Origin: a virus
DNA length: 39,892 bases
Reading direction: 5' to 3' (one strand)
Virus record (IMG/VR): IMGVR_UViG_3300048777_000051
Coordinates: 1-39,892 of that record
Position 1 is the stretch's first letter, and the number at the start of each line of letters is the position of its first letter. This document shows, piece by piece, positions 31,892 to 39,853 of this stretch. A model generated the notes under the pieces. That model was not told the origin of the DNA. It saw only the letters and a program-made list of their open reading frames with translations, and searched no databases. The position numbers and the translations under genes are program-made.

Positions 31892-32010
31892 CTAACTATA
31901 TTATGCTAGCTATTCTAGTTGGTTCGGTGTTCGAGCTAGGCCGTATGATTGAAAGAAACATGCAAGCAAAACGGTTTACAAAGTATTTACAAAATAAGGA
32001 GGTAAAATAA
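31888..32010 (+). CDS. small membrane protein (40 aa)
   Basis: ATGA overlap with the preceding gene and AAGGAG upstream. One N-terminal hydrophobic helix (YIMLAILVGSVFELGRMI) and a basic tail. Ends one base before the next ATG region. Confidence 0.55.
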   Translation: MTNYIMLAILVGSVFELGRMIERNMQAKRFTKYLQNKEVK

Positions 32011-32011
32011 G

Positions 32012-32245
32012 ATGGGGCAAACGATACAACCGCAGAGACAGGCGAAAGTATGGGCGCAAATTGACGCTAGTAAAGCAAGACTAACAGAGCGCGAGAAAGG
32101 CTACAACGTCAATCTGAATATGCATGAGATTAGCATTTTGCTAGACGTAACCGACTATTACGACAAACGGTTAGGCCTACCAGATGACGCTAAAGCGTTG
32201 ACCGAGCGATTACATGAGGAATATGTAAAATACTTTCCGTTCTGA
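32012..32245 (+). CDS. hypothetical helical protein (77 aa)
   Basis: AAGGAGG upstream lies inside the previous gene. Helical protein (RQAKVWAQIDASKARLTERE, DDAKALTERLHEEYVKYF). Last gene of block 2. Unknown function. Confidence 0.6.
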   Translation: MGQTIQPQRQAKVWAQIDASKARLTEREKGYNVNLNMHEISILLDVTDYYDKRLGLPDDAKALTERLHEEYVKYFPF

Positions 32246-32261
32246 ATAATATAAATTAAAC

Positions 32262-32291
32262 TTCAAGGGATACGGTTCGCCCATAATGTAA
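32262..32291 (+). repeat. block 2 downstream element (B2)
   Basis: TTCAAG (32262-32267), constant GGGATACGG, then TTCGCCCATAATGTAA (32276-32291), a perfect 16-base complement of the A2 core. Confidence 0.75.
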
Positions 32292-32339
32292 GCGCGGTGG
32301 TGGTGGTGGTGGTGGTGGCGCTAGCAATTGTTCCTTACA
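32287..32339 (+). repeat. TGG-repeat hairpin between blocks 2 and 3
   Basis: About seven GGT units lie between AGCGC and GCGCT, enclosed by TGTAAG and CTTACA. A stem-loop with a G-rich loop that could also form a two-tier G-quadruplex. Confidence 0.55.
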
Positions 32340-32343
32340 ATCT

Positions 32344-32369
32344 GGGTCGGTTTAACACCTGTTTTCTAG
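32344..32369 (+). repeat. block 3 upstream element (A3)
   Basis: GGGTCGGT (32344-32351) complements ACCGACCC (32625-32632). CACCTGTTTT (32356-32365) complements AAAACAGGTG (32571-32580). The two pairings are nested. Confidence 0.6.
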
Positions 32370-32382
32370 AGAGTGGATAAGT

Positions 32383-32544
32383 ATGATAGAATTACTGCAA
32401 AAATTAGGCTTTGTAGAGTATCACGAAGGTGGTATCTGGTATTTCACAAAGGGAGTGGGGGGAGGATATACGATTGATTATGGTAAAATGACATACGCTA
32501 ATTATGGCGATGATCGGTGGCACTGGAAAATAAACAAGACATAG
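32383..32544 (+). CDS. small hypothetical protein (53 aa)
   Basis: MIELLQKLGFVEYHEGGIWYF ... YGDDRWHWKINKT, a compact aromatic-rich domain. Sole gene of block 3; GAGTGG lies upstream. Unknown function. Confidence 0.6.
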   Translation: MIELLQKLGFVEYHEGGIWYFTKGVGGGYTIDYGKMTYANYGDDRWHWKINKT

Positions 32545-32550
32545 CCAGGT

Positions 32551-32632
32551 CGTTTACGGGGCTATAAACTAAAACAGGTGGAGAGTTACGGGGGTTCGAG
32601 GTAGCCGTAAACCATCTCGAACCTACCGACCC
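32551..32632 (+). repeat. block 3 downstream element (B3), pseudoknot-like
   Basis: Besides the A3 partners, GGTTCGAG (32593-32600) pairs with CTCGAACC (32616-32623). The loop of that hairpin contains CCGTAAAC (32605-32612), complementary to GTTTACGG (32552-32559): a kissing or pseudoknot fold. It lies just before the ATG at 32641. Confidence 0.6.
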
Positions 32633-32640
32633 GGGTTGTA

Positions 32641-32961
32641 ATGAATAAAATAAAATACATAGTAACAATGGGGAATGGAGTTATGATATTGCTCCTCGAC
32701 GTTTTAGCGATAACCTTCTGTACTCTTACAATTAGCACGATCATTTTTTTCTTTCAAGGTAAAGCGCTCACTGCCACTAATTGCGTCGCTACTACTGTCA
32801 CCGTACCCGCAAATAAAACAGTTACACCAACCGCCACCACCACCAACGGAAACTTACTGGTTCCCTCCGCAGACAGCGACGATCCTAGCGCCTCCTGGAG
32901 CGTTTTCATCCAGTCATATAAGCAAGAGCAAGCGGAAACTAAGAGTAAATTAACAGATTAG
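32641..32961 (+). CDS. membrane-anchored Thr-rich protein (106 aa)
   Basis: An N-terminal hydrophobic segment (GVMILLLDVLAITFCTLTISTIIFFF) and a Thr/Ala/Pro-rich outside-facing part with a charged tail. Might act at the host envelope. Start has no strong Shine-Dalgarno and lies at the edge of B3. Confidence 0.6.
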   Translation: MNKIKYIVTMGNGVMILLLDVLAITFCTLTISTIIFFFQGKALTATNCVATTVTVPANKTVTPTATTTNGNLLVPSADSDDPSASWSVFIQSYKQEQAETKSKLTD

Positions 32962-32968
32962 TAGATTG

Positions 32969-33030
32969 TTAGAGAGAGAGTTTTGTCAATAAAAAACGTG
33001 GCCTATCCTGGTAATCGTTTCTCTCTCTAA
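32969..33030 (+). terminator. long-loop hairpin before GroEL
   Basis: TTAGAGAGAGA (32969-32979) pairs perfectly with TCTCTCTCTAA (33020-33030), 11 bases, over a 40-base loop. No clear U-tract, so a terminator, RNA processing site or leader of the groEL message are all possible. Downstream GGCGTTTACGGAGCC (33057-33071) shares GTTTACGG with B3. Confidence 0.4.
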
Positions 33031-33088
33031 GAGTCTATTAATAAATAATAAAAAAGGCGTTTACGGAGCCATAACAAAGGAGGGGAAA

Positions 33089-34675
33089 ATGCCTGGTAAA
33101 TTATATAACGACATACTGTTTGGCAACGAAGCCACTAAAGAATTGCGCGAGGGTGTGCGTAAGATGGCGCAACTGGTTGGCACAACGCTCGGAGCTGGTG
33201 GACGTAACGTCATCTCTCAACGTGCCGGCGGCCAATCCCCGGAAGTAATTAATGACGGGGTAACGATTGCTCGCAACGTGGCGCGCTTACAGTTTGAGTA
33301 TCAAGATCTAGCTGCACAGATGATCAAAGACGCTTCAATACGTACCGTGGAGCTGGCTGGTGATGGTACAACAACGTCGATGGTACTAGCTGGCAAGATC
33401 GTTGAACTTGGCTTTGCCGAGATCGACAAAGGCTACAACGCCATGAAATTACGCCAGGAGATCGAAGAAGCAACTGGCAAGGTCGTTGAAGAGCTTCTCA
33501 AGATGGCCAAACCAATAAAGTCCCGGGAAGAGATCATACAAGTAGCGACTGTTAGCTCCGGTAGCGAGGAAGTGGCTAAATTAATCAATGAAGTACTCGA
33601 GAAGGTGGGTGACGATGGTGTGATCGCTGTCGAGCAAGATCTGTCTCTGAATAATTACAGCTACACCATCTCAGAGGGTATGGAATTTGATCGCGGTTGG
33701 CTGTCGCGCTCGTTTGTCAAAGATGAAGAGCGTCAGTCAGTAACTCTGTATAATCCTTATATCTTGATAGTGGATGGATCTTTGCGCTCGATCTCAGACA
33801 TACAACAGGCTTTGATGCTCGTTAACAACGCCCCGGACGGTGTGCGCGAGCTACTAGTGATTGCTGATCAAGTAACGGATGACGCGTTGCAAATCTTGGC
33901 GGTTAACGCTGGACACGCTGTTAAATGTGCGGCTATCCAATCACCAACCTACGGCGATCAACGTCATGACCACCTACAGGACATTGCTACAGCCACGGCT
34001 GCACAACTAATCGATCCAACTAAAAATCGTATGGACAAGATAACGATTGACGATCTTGGCCGGGCGAGAAAGGTTGTGGTTAGTAAGGCCAAAACTCAGA
34101 TCTTTGAGGGTCGTGGCGAACCTGATGAAATTGCCGAGCGCGCCGAGTTCATCCGTAAGCAAATGAAAAACGCTATTGCTGGCTATGAACAAGACAAACT
34201 GCAACAGCGCTTAGCTCAGTTGACAACTGGCATGGGTATTATCAGAGTCGGTGGTACGACCGAAACAGAGTCGCGCGAGCGCAAGTTACGTGTCGAGGAC
34301 GCCATTGAAGCCACTAAAGCCGCTATTGCCGAGGGAATTGTCGCCGGGGGAGGTGTAGCGCTCTACAACGCTGTTAATGTACTAGACAGAGATCAAAGCG
34401 TTGGAGGGGACGTCGTCTATGGCGCTTGCATTGAGCCACTCAGCCTAATCCTAGAGAATTCCGGTCAAGATATTGAGACTTTAACTACCCTAATGAGCAA
34501 AGATGACAGTAACCTTTATGGTCAAAATGTCGCTACAGGCGAGTTTGGCAATATGATCGATCTAGGTATCATCGATCCAGTCAAGGTCGTACGTAGCGCC
34601 CTGTCAAACGCCTCGGCAGTGGCTTCACAGCTACTCACCGCTGGCGCAGCAATAGTAGTTAAGGAGGAAAAGTAA
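33089..34675 (+). CDS. groEL: GroEL-like chaperonin
   Basis: A 528-residue group I chaperonin. The nucleotide-binding residues are present: NDGVTIA near 55, GDGTTT (91-96), RVEDA near 395 and VAGGGVALY. The usual TLGPKGRN phosphate loop is TLGAGGRN (33-40), losing Pro and Lys. The C-terminal GGM repeats are missing. Apical helices are conserved enough to bind a co-chaperonin. It sits in the middle-expression arm, far from GroES at 24030. AAAGGAGG is upstream. It probably folds phage capsid or tail proteins. Confidence 0.95.
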   Translation: MPGKLYNDILFGNEATKELREGVRKMAQLVGTTLGAGGRNVISQRAGGQSPEVINDGVTIARNVARLQFEYQDLAAQMIKDASIRTVELAGDGTTTSMVLAGKIVELGFAEIDKGYNAMKLRQEIEEATGKVVEELLKMAKPIKSREEIIQVATVSSGSEEVAKLINEVLEKVGDDGVIAVEQDLSLNNYSYTISEGMEFDRGWLSRSFVKDEERQSVTLYNPYILIVDGSLRSISDIQQALMLVNNAPDGVRELLVIADQVTDDALQILAVNAGHAVKCAAIQSPTYGDQRHDHLQDIATATAAQLIDPTKNRMDKITIDDLGRARKVVVSKAKTQIFEGRGEPDEIAERAEFIRKQMKNAIAGYEQDKLQQRLAQLTTGMGIIRVGGTTETESRERKLRVEDAIEATKAAIAEGIVAGGGVALYNAVNVLDRDQSVGGDVVYGACIEPLSLILENSGQDIETLTTLMSKDDSNLYGQNVATGEFGNMIDLGIIDPVKVVRSALSNASAVASQLLTAGAAIVVKEEK

Positions 34676-34909
34676 ATGAATGAAGATGAGCTACTCGAGC
34701 TATGTAAAAAAGCCAAACTAACTGTCTTTCAAACCGAAGTGGTTTTTGGTCGGTTGATCCAGCAGACTATTAAGCGCCCGTACTTCTTTTCTGAGATTGC
34801 TGAGCACCACGGTTGTAGCGTGCAACGAGCTAGCCAAGTATTTCAGATCGCAATGGGCAAGATTGAGAGGATCATTGATGATCAACAAAAGAAGAAAAAA
34901 GATGTATAA
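34676..34909 (+). CDS. HTH protein, sigma-region-4-like (77 aa)
   Basis: A helix-turn-helix is visible in FFSEIAEHHGCSVQRASQVFQIAMGKI, like sigma-70 region 4 or KorA-type DNA binders. The end is Lys-rich. GGAGGAAAAG precedes the ATG, which directly follows the groEL stop. Candidate for a transcription regulator, for example of the late leaders; that is inference. Confidence 0.6.
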   Translation: MNEDELLELCKKAKLTVFQTEVVFGRLIQQTIKRPYFFSEIAEHHGCSVQRASQVFQIAMGKIERIIDDQQKKKKDV

Positions 34910-35579
34910 AATCGACTTCTATATCACGTGTGGTTACGAGTCTGAGCACTTAATCAATGCCGTTAAATCTGTCGTCGGTCACGAAAAGTCTGATCGTTTT
35001 AAGTTAAATATAACAGTGATCAACAATACGGGTAAACCGTGGAATAACTATATTGGTGAGACTACTGCTATCTACAATACGCCAGTCCGCTTCACAATGG
35101 CACAACTCGCAAACTATATCATGCGTCAGACTATCGAAAAGGGTATGTTATTCTCAATAGCAATGCACGATGACGCGGTTATGAATCCGGGTGCGATTGA
35201 CGCGTTACTTGATAAGTATGAAGAGGTTAAAGATCAGAAGTGGGTAACGATCACCGCTAAAGGTTCAACCGGGGTATTGGCGATGGGTAACGTTGCGCCT
35301 TACATTGAAGATAATATCTGGTGGGACACCTACCTATTTCCGATGTATTACGTTGATTTGCACTACTACCGAATGGTTGGTCTTAAGGGTTGGAAGATAT
35401 TTGAGACTGATCGAGATGATCTAATTGAACATATCGGCTCAAACAGCCTTAAATCCGATCCGATTATGGCCGAGCGTAACCGAATCAACTCTAAGTATAG
35501 TTCGGAGATCTACAAAGATATTTGGGGTGGTTTACCTGGTGAAGAGACGACAGATAAATGTGAAATTCTAGGTCAATGA
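34878..35579 (+). CDS. glycosyltransferase-like protein (GT2 type)
   Basis: KIDFYITCGYESEHLINAVKS, IAMHDDAVMNPGAIDAL and WWDTYLFPMYYVDLHYYRM give a Rossmann-like GT-A layout with an HDDA acidic motif. I favour ATG 34878 (GAGAGG eight bases before). ATG 34902, overlapping the upstream stop region, is possible. It may modify host surface sugars or phage DNA/proteins. Start codon and donor are uncertain. Confidence 0.65.
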   Translation: MINKRRKKMYKIDFYITCGYESEHLINAVKSVVGHEKSDRFKLNITVINNTGKPWNNYIGETTAIYNTPVRFTMAQLANYIMRQTIEKGMLFSIAMHDDAVMNPGAIDALLDKYEEVKDQKWVTITAKGSTGVLAMGNVAPYIEDNIWWDTYLFPMYYVDLHYYRMVGLKGWKIFETDRDDLIEHIGSNSLKSDPIMAERNRINSKYSSEIYKDIWGGLPGEETTDKCEILGQ

Positions 35580-35800
35580 AAGGTACTATTCCCGGAGCTT
35601 TCTTATTGGGTATCAAGTACGCTAAGACCCATGGCGTCGACGGCATAACCACTTCAGTAGACGAATTTAGTTGTAAAGACGACTTTTTCGTATCCATGAT
35701 CAGCGCGGCTAAAAATAAAATAATAGTTGTGCTCATGCCAAGGATGAAAGACTTTTATGAAAAAAAAGATGATGGGTCTGGTAGATGGTGGGAAGAATGA
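35576..35800 (+). CDS. hypothetical protein (74 aa)
   Basis: ATGA overlap with the glycosyltransferase. GAFLLGIKYAKTHGVDGITTS, then FFVSMISAAKNKIIVVLMP: a compact alpha/beta protein. No family recognised. Confidence 0.55.
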   Translation: MKGTIPGAFLLGIKYAKTHGVDGITTSVDEFSCKDDFFVSMISAAKNKIIVVLMPRMKDFYEKKDDGSGRWWEE

Positions 35801-36147
35801 GAGATATTAAAAAATCTTTTGAGATATTCAAAGAAGAGTTTATCTTATGGCAAAAATACTTTGGCTTGATTTATTGGCGTATAGATTTTTCTATTGCGCC
35901 ACTAAAGGAATCCAAGGCTGATATTAAGACTGATTGCGAGAGTTATACTGCTGAGGTTAGGTTTAACAAAGGTAATAGGGATGATGAAGAGTTAGTCAGA
36001 CAAACAGCTAAGCATGAGGCGATCCATCTCTTGCTTGCGAGACTATCCGAATGTGCTTATGATCCACGCGGCTATTCCACTACTGATATTAGCGCCGCTG
36101 AAGAAGAATTAGTAAGACGATTAACCATAATAATAGGAGGAAAATAA
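35797..36147 (+). CDS. small zinc metalloprotease-like protein (116 aa)
   Basis: AKHEAIHLLLARL (His73, Glu74, His77) is an HExxH motif and a downstream AAEEELVRRL could give the third ligand. I use ATG 35797, overlapping the upstream stop with GGTGGGAAG before it; ATG 35785 also opens the frame. Possibly a SprT- or ImmA-like peptidase acting on a host factor. Confidence 0.65.
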   Translation: MRDIKKSFEIFKEEFILWQKYFGLIYWRIDFSIAPLKESKADIKTDCESYTAEVRFNKGNRDDEELVRQTAKHEAIHLLLARLSECAYDPRGYSTTDISAAEEELVRRLTIIIGGK

Positions 36148-37424
36148 TGGAAAAACCAGAAGAAAAACAAAAGATTAACTTATTAGCTTGGCTCGATTTC
36201 AACTGCCAGACTGGCTTCGCCCAAGTGTCGGAGAATATAATCAAGCGCCTGATCGCTACAGGAGACTACAATATCGTGGTCGTTGGTACTAACTATAACG
36301 GAGAACCTCATAACTGGCCGATTGTTATCTACCCGGCGAGTCAACTATCTCATCCAGAGCCAAGCTACCGTGATCAGCTCGGCCGCCGCCGTGTCTGTGA
36401 TCTACTTAAAAACGGCGAGTTTGATGTCCTATTCTCTATCCAAGATCCGTGGGTACTGTCTGATCCGGTTAGCGAAGACGAGGGTAAGCCAATCTCTTTT
36501 GGCAAGGGTATTAAGCTGATCCAGAAGAGTCTGCGTAAAAATAAGATGAAGATCTTCAACTGGGTTCATTACTACCCGGTTGACTGTACTATGCGTGCTC
36601 ACTGGGTACTTGATGGTCTTGATCACGTTGACACTTTAGTTGCTTATACACAGTTCGGCAAAAAGGAAACCGAGAGACATACTAGTAAGCCTATCCAAGT
36701 GATCCCTCATGGAATTGACTTAACACAGTTTTTCCCATATAGCGACGAAGATCGTCAGAAAGCCCACGACATCTATGCTAAGGGAAAGATCCTAATCACT
36801 AACATCAACAAGAACCAGCGCCGTAAAGACCTACCAACTACCTTACAAGCTTTCAAGATATTCAAAGAGAAATATCCTCAGTCAAAACTCTTCCTGCACA
36901 CTCAACCGGGGAGTTATGATGGTTGGGATATTCGTGTGCTATGCGAAGATCTTGGTCTTAAGGTTCCTGATGACGTTCTTTTCCCTCACAACTTAGGAGA
37001 TAAGGGCGTTGGCGTAGAGATTATGAACGCGCTCTACAACGCTTCCGACATGGTTGTAACTACGACTCTAGGCGAGGGTTGGGGCTTAAGTATTACCGAA
37101 GCAATGGCTACTAAAACGCCGGTAGTGGCACCGGACAATACTTCGATTACTGAGATTGGCGATTTTGGAAATAGATTAGTTTCTATTCCATGTAGCCACA
37201 CTGTTAACTGGGGAATGACTGACCGTAATATAACAAGACCAAAAATTGATCCTTCAGATATGGCAATTGGAATGAAAATAGCTATTAAAGATCCGACAAT
37301 TAAACCACTGGAAAACATAGATAAAGTGGTTGAAGCTGCCTATAAGTACGTCACCGAAGAACTCAACTGGGACGACATTGTTAAGGTTTGGGACAAATTA
37401 TTCAAGGGAACTGAAAAGAAATGA
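36147..37424 (+). CDS. glycosyltransferase family 4
   Basis: 425 residues with GT-B features: N-terminal LDFNCQTGFAQVSENI, central IPHGIDLTQFFPYS, NINKNQRRKDLPTTLQAFKIF and C-terminal GEGWGLSITEAMATKTPVVAP with the nucleotide-sugar Glu pattern. AGGAGGAAAAT precedes the ATG. It likely modifies glycans; it is adjacent to a GT2-like protein. Confidence 0.9.
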   Translation: MEKPEEKQKINLLAWLDFNCQTGFAQVSENIIKRLIATGDYNIVVVGTNYNGEPHNWPIVIYPASQLSHPEPSYRDQLGRRRVCDLLKNGEFDVLFSIQDPWVLSDPVSEDEGKPISFGKGIKLIQKSLRKNKMKIFNWVHYYPVDCTMRAHWVLDGLDHVDTLVAYTQFGKKETERHTSKPIQVIPHGIDLTQFFPYSDEDRQKAHDIYAKGKILITNINKNQRRKDLPTTLQAFKIFKEKYPQSKLFLHTQPGSYDGWDIRVLCEDLGLKVPDDVLFPHNLGDKGVGVEIMNALYNASDMVVTTTLGEGWGLSITEAMATKTPVVAPDNTSITEIGDFGNRLVSIPCSHTVNWGMTDRNITRPKIDPSDMAIGMKIAIKDPTIKPLENIDKVVEAAYKYVTEELNWDDIVKVWDKLFKGTEKK

Positions 37425-37455
37425 AGATAACTCTCGAATTGGGAAGATAGAGACA

Positions 37456-37483
37456 TTGACACTTAGTCAACTAGTACTAAAAT
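37456..37483 (+). promoter_or_regulatory. promoter for recombination genes
   Basis: -35 TTGACA (37456-37461), 16-base spacer, -10 TAAAAT (37478-37483). TCAACTAG at 37467-37474 lies in the spacer five bases after the -35, as at 30239. Confidence 0.65.
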
Positions 37484-37501
37484 TAAATAAAAGGAGGATT
37501 A

Positions 37502-37630
37502 ATGGAATTCAAAAACGATGACGAAATAGTCGCTTATATAAGAAAGACCTTACTACCTGAAGAGGTATTCTCTGAGGATGAACTATCAGAGTGGGCGGTA
37601 AATAACGGTTTTACGGATGTTAATGAATAA
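37502..37630 (+). CDS. small acidic protein (42 aa)
   Basis: MEFKNDDEIVAYIRKTLLPE then EVFSEDELSEWAVNNGFTDVNE, helical and acidic. AAGGAGG upstream. Overlaps the ERF gene start, so likely translated with it. Could be a regulator of ERF; unknown. Confidence 0.6.
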   Translation: MEFKNDDEIVAYIRKTLLPEEVFSEDELSEWAVNNGFTDVNE

Positions 37631-38618
37631 GAAAGAAGTTGTTCCCTACGATGGTGAGCCGCCAGTTTCTATAGAGAAACGTGCTCCAGCTCCAAGATCA
37701 ACGGAGGATCTGATTGCTATGGCGATCCAAAGTGGTACGTCTGTCGAAAGCTTAGAGAAGCTTCTGGCTATGAAAGAGCGCATGGACGCTAAGATTGCTA
37801 AAGAAGCGTTCAATGCTGATATGGCCGAGTTTCAGAATGATTGTCCGGTGATAGCTAAGAATAGAAGTGTTGAGGGGTCTTACAAGTACGCTACGCTCGA
37901 TTCGATAATTAGTCAGGTTAAGGGTTTGCTTAAAGAGCACGGATTCAGCTATGCCATCCAAACCGAAACTGGAGATAATAAGGTTAAGATCACCTGTGTT
38001 GCCAAGCACATCGCCGGTCATTCCGAGTCCTCCAGCGTTGAGGTACCGTTAGGTACTAAAACTCGCCTGATGAGCGATACGCAGGTAGTGGCCGCCGCCA
38101 TGACTTTTGCTAAGCGTTACGCTTTCTGTAATGCCTTTGGTATCTTAACGGGTGACGAAGATAGTGACGCGCACAAAAAGAAGACCGCCACCAACGCAAC
38201 AACTCCGACATCTTCTGCGATCAATACTGACAGCCTTAATAATAAAGTTGACCAACTGGAAAAAGCGAACGAGAATGAGCAGGGCGAAGCTCTCATGACC
38301 GAGCCCCAGAAGCGCAAGATATTTGCGCTAGCCAAAGAGGCTCATAGCTCAAACGACGAGCTTCACATTATTATCAAGAAAGACTTTGACATTGAGAGCT
38401 TCAAGCAGATGACTAAAGATCAAGCCGGGACCTTCATTGAGTATCTCCAAGGTCAAGCTGATATTCAAAAGAAGAACCCTTTCTTCACTGAGGAAGCTGG
38501 TTATGAAGAGCCTAAATCTATCGGGGCATCTAATGCTAAGGAAGTTATCGAATCCAGGAAGGGTCAACAAGAGGAGACCATAAGCGCAGAAGAGGCGAAG
38601 GAGGTGTTGAATGGCTAA
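37617..38618 (+). CDS. erf: ERF-family single-strand annealing protein
   Basis: A 333-residue protein. The ERF domain covers about 30-195: MKERMDAKIAKEAFNADMAEFQ, YKYATLDSIISQVKGLLKEHG, DTQVVAAAMTFAKRYAFCNAFG and a GDEDSD end. The C-terminal part is linker plus helical domain (TEPQKRKIFALAKEAHSSND). It anneals complementary strands in recombination. ATG 37617 is used; 37623 is possible. Confidence 0.9.
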   Translation: MLMNKKEVVPYDGEPPVSIEKRAPAPRSTEDLIAMAIQSGTSVESLEKLLAMKERMDAKIAKEAFNADMAEFQNDCPVIAKNRSVEGSYKYATLDSIISQVKGLLKEHGFSYAIQTETGDNKVKITCVAKHIAGHSESSSVEVPLGTKTRLMSDTQVVAAAMTFAKRYAFCNAFGILTGDEDSDAHKKKTATNATTPTSSAINTDSLNNKVDQLEKANENEQGEALMTEPQKRKIFALAKEAHSSNDELHIIIKKDFDIESFKQMTKDQAGTFIEYLQGQADIQKKNPFFTEEAGYEEPKSIGASNAKEVIESRKGQQEETISAEEAKEVLNG

Positions 38619-39387
38619 AACTGAGATCGAGAAAGTAAAACTTTACAACGGCACGGTCGAAATAGACTTCTACCCGAACAGTCACCAATACAAGATTAAT
38701 GGTGTGAATATCCCATCAGTTACTGGTATTACCGGGATAATAGACAAAAGCCAGGTCTTGCTGGGCTGGGCGGAACGGTTGACGAATGAGTATATGGACG
38801 ATAAGTGGCCTCTGAATGTCCGGGTTTGGAAAGATGTGGATTCAGATAGTATTAAAGCCCTTGTTAAAGAAGCCGCCCACCAATATGCTATCAAAAAGAC
38901 CGAAGCGGCCGACATCGGTACTCTGGTTCATGACTATGCGATGGAGTTTGCTAAGGCCAAAATCAACGGGACACAGTTGCCCCGTCTGAATGATGAGCTC
39001 TACCCTCAACAGGCCTTTAACGGGATCAACGCTTTCTTGGAGTGGGTCAGAGTTCATAATGTCGAGTTCAGTGACACTGAGTTTGTCGTCTACTCCAAGC
39101 AGTATAAGTATGTCGGTACGTGTGATGTCTTTGCTACTGTCGATGGAGTCGAGACTGTCCTGGACTACAAGACGAGCAAAGGGGTATATCCAGAGGCTCA
39201 CCTGCAGGTATCGGCCTACCACCACGCCTTTAAGGAAGAGTATGGCTATAAGTATAGTAAGGCGGCGATACTCCACTTCAACAAGGACACTGGAGAGTTT
39301 GCCGTCCACGAAGTAAACACAGTTAAAGCGTTCCAGGGCTTCAAGGCAGCGCTCAAACTTAAGAATGTGATCAAGGAGATCGGCTAA
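38611..39387 (+). CDS. PD-(D/E)XK exonuclease (RecB/Cas4-like)
   Basis: 258 residues. GTLVHDYAMEFAKAK (His near 110), YVGTCDVFATVDG (Asp), ETVLDYKTSKG (DxK) and a HLQVSAYHHAF motif give the full PD-(D/E)XK active site. It would resect DNA ends and pair with ERF. Starts inside the ERF gene (8-base overlap) with AAGGAGG. Confidence 0.85.
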   Translation: MAKTEIEKVKLYNGTVEIDFYPNSHQYKINGVNIPSVTGITGIIDKSQVLLGWAERLTNEYMDDKWPLNVRVWKDVDSDSIKALVKEAAHQYAIKKTEAADIGTLVHDYAMEFAKAKINGTQLPRLNDELYPQQAFNGINAFLEWVRVHNVEFSDTEFVVYSKQYKYVGTCDVFATVDGVETVLDYKTSKGVYPEAHLQVSAYHHAFKEEYGYKYSKAAILHFNKDTGEFAVHEVNTVKAFQGFKAALKLKNVIKEIG

Positions 39388-39491
39388 TGCCTGACGACAA
39401 TCTCAAAATCCTCCTCGGAGCAGTCTTTCTAGCGTCTTGTCTGCTGATAGGGGTGTTGGTGGTGACAATAATAGTAATGAGCTGGAAATAA
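39387..39491 (+). CDS. tiny membrane protein (34 aa)
   Basis: ATG overlaps the exonuclease stop (TAATG). MPDDNLKILLGAVF then LASCLLIGVLVVTIIVMSWK: one transmembrane helix. Function unknown. Confidence 0.5.
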   Translation: MPDDNLKILLGAVFLASCLLIGVLVVTIIVMSWK

Positions 39492-39511
39492 ATTAACTAG
39501 AAAAGGAAATT

Positions 39512-39853
39512 ATGGCAACAGAATACAAACTAACAAAAGAAGAATACGAGAAAGTTAAGCACCTGCTTAAGAAAGAGGCTATTAAGTACAACGCACTTGA
39601 CGATTTAGTCGGTGGAATTGTCTTTATTAGAACTGTCACCCACTACTTCACGGGTCGAGCAATAAACATAACGGGTGACTTTATTCACCTGGAAGACGCT
39701 GCCTGGATACCTGATACGGGTCGTTTCTATGAGTTCGTTAAAGGAACACCTAACGATTCGTTGGAAGTAGAACCAATTGGCACAACCTTTGTTGCTATTG
39801 GTTCTATTATCGAAATAATGCCCTATAGTAACTTGTTTACGGTTCAAAAATAA
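39512..39853 (+). CDS. hypothetical protein (113 aa)
   Basis: Helical N-terminus (TKEEYEKVKHLLKKEAIKYN), then beta segments VGGIVFIRTVTHYFTGRAINI, IHLEDAAWIPDTGRFYEF and FVAIGSIIEIMPYSN. The pattern resembles small beta-barrel proteins seen in other phages, of unknown role. It is the gene cut by the circle junction; its last 28 codons repeat at 1-84. Confidence 0.7.
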   Translation: MATEYKLTKEEYEKVKHLLKKEAIKYNALDDLVGGIVFIRTVTHYFTGRAINITGDFIHLEDAAWIPDTGRFYEFVKGTPNDSLEVEPIGTTFVAIGSIIEIMPYSNLFTVQK

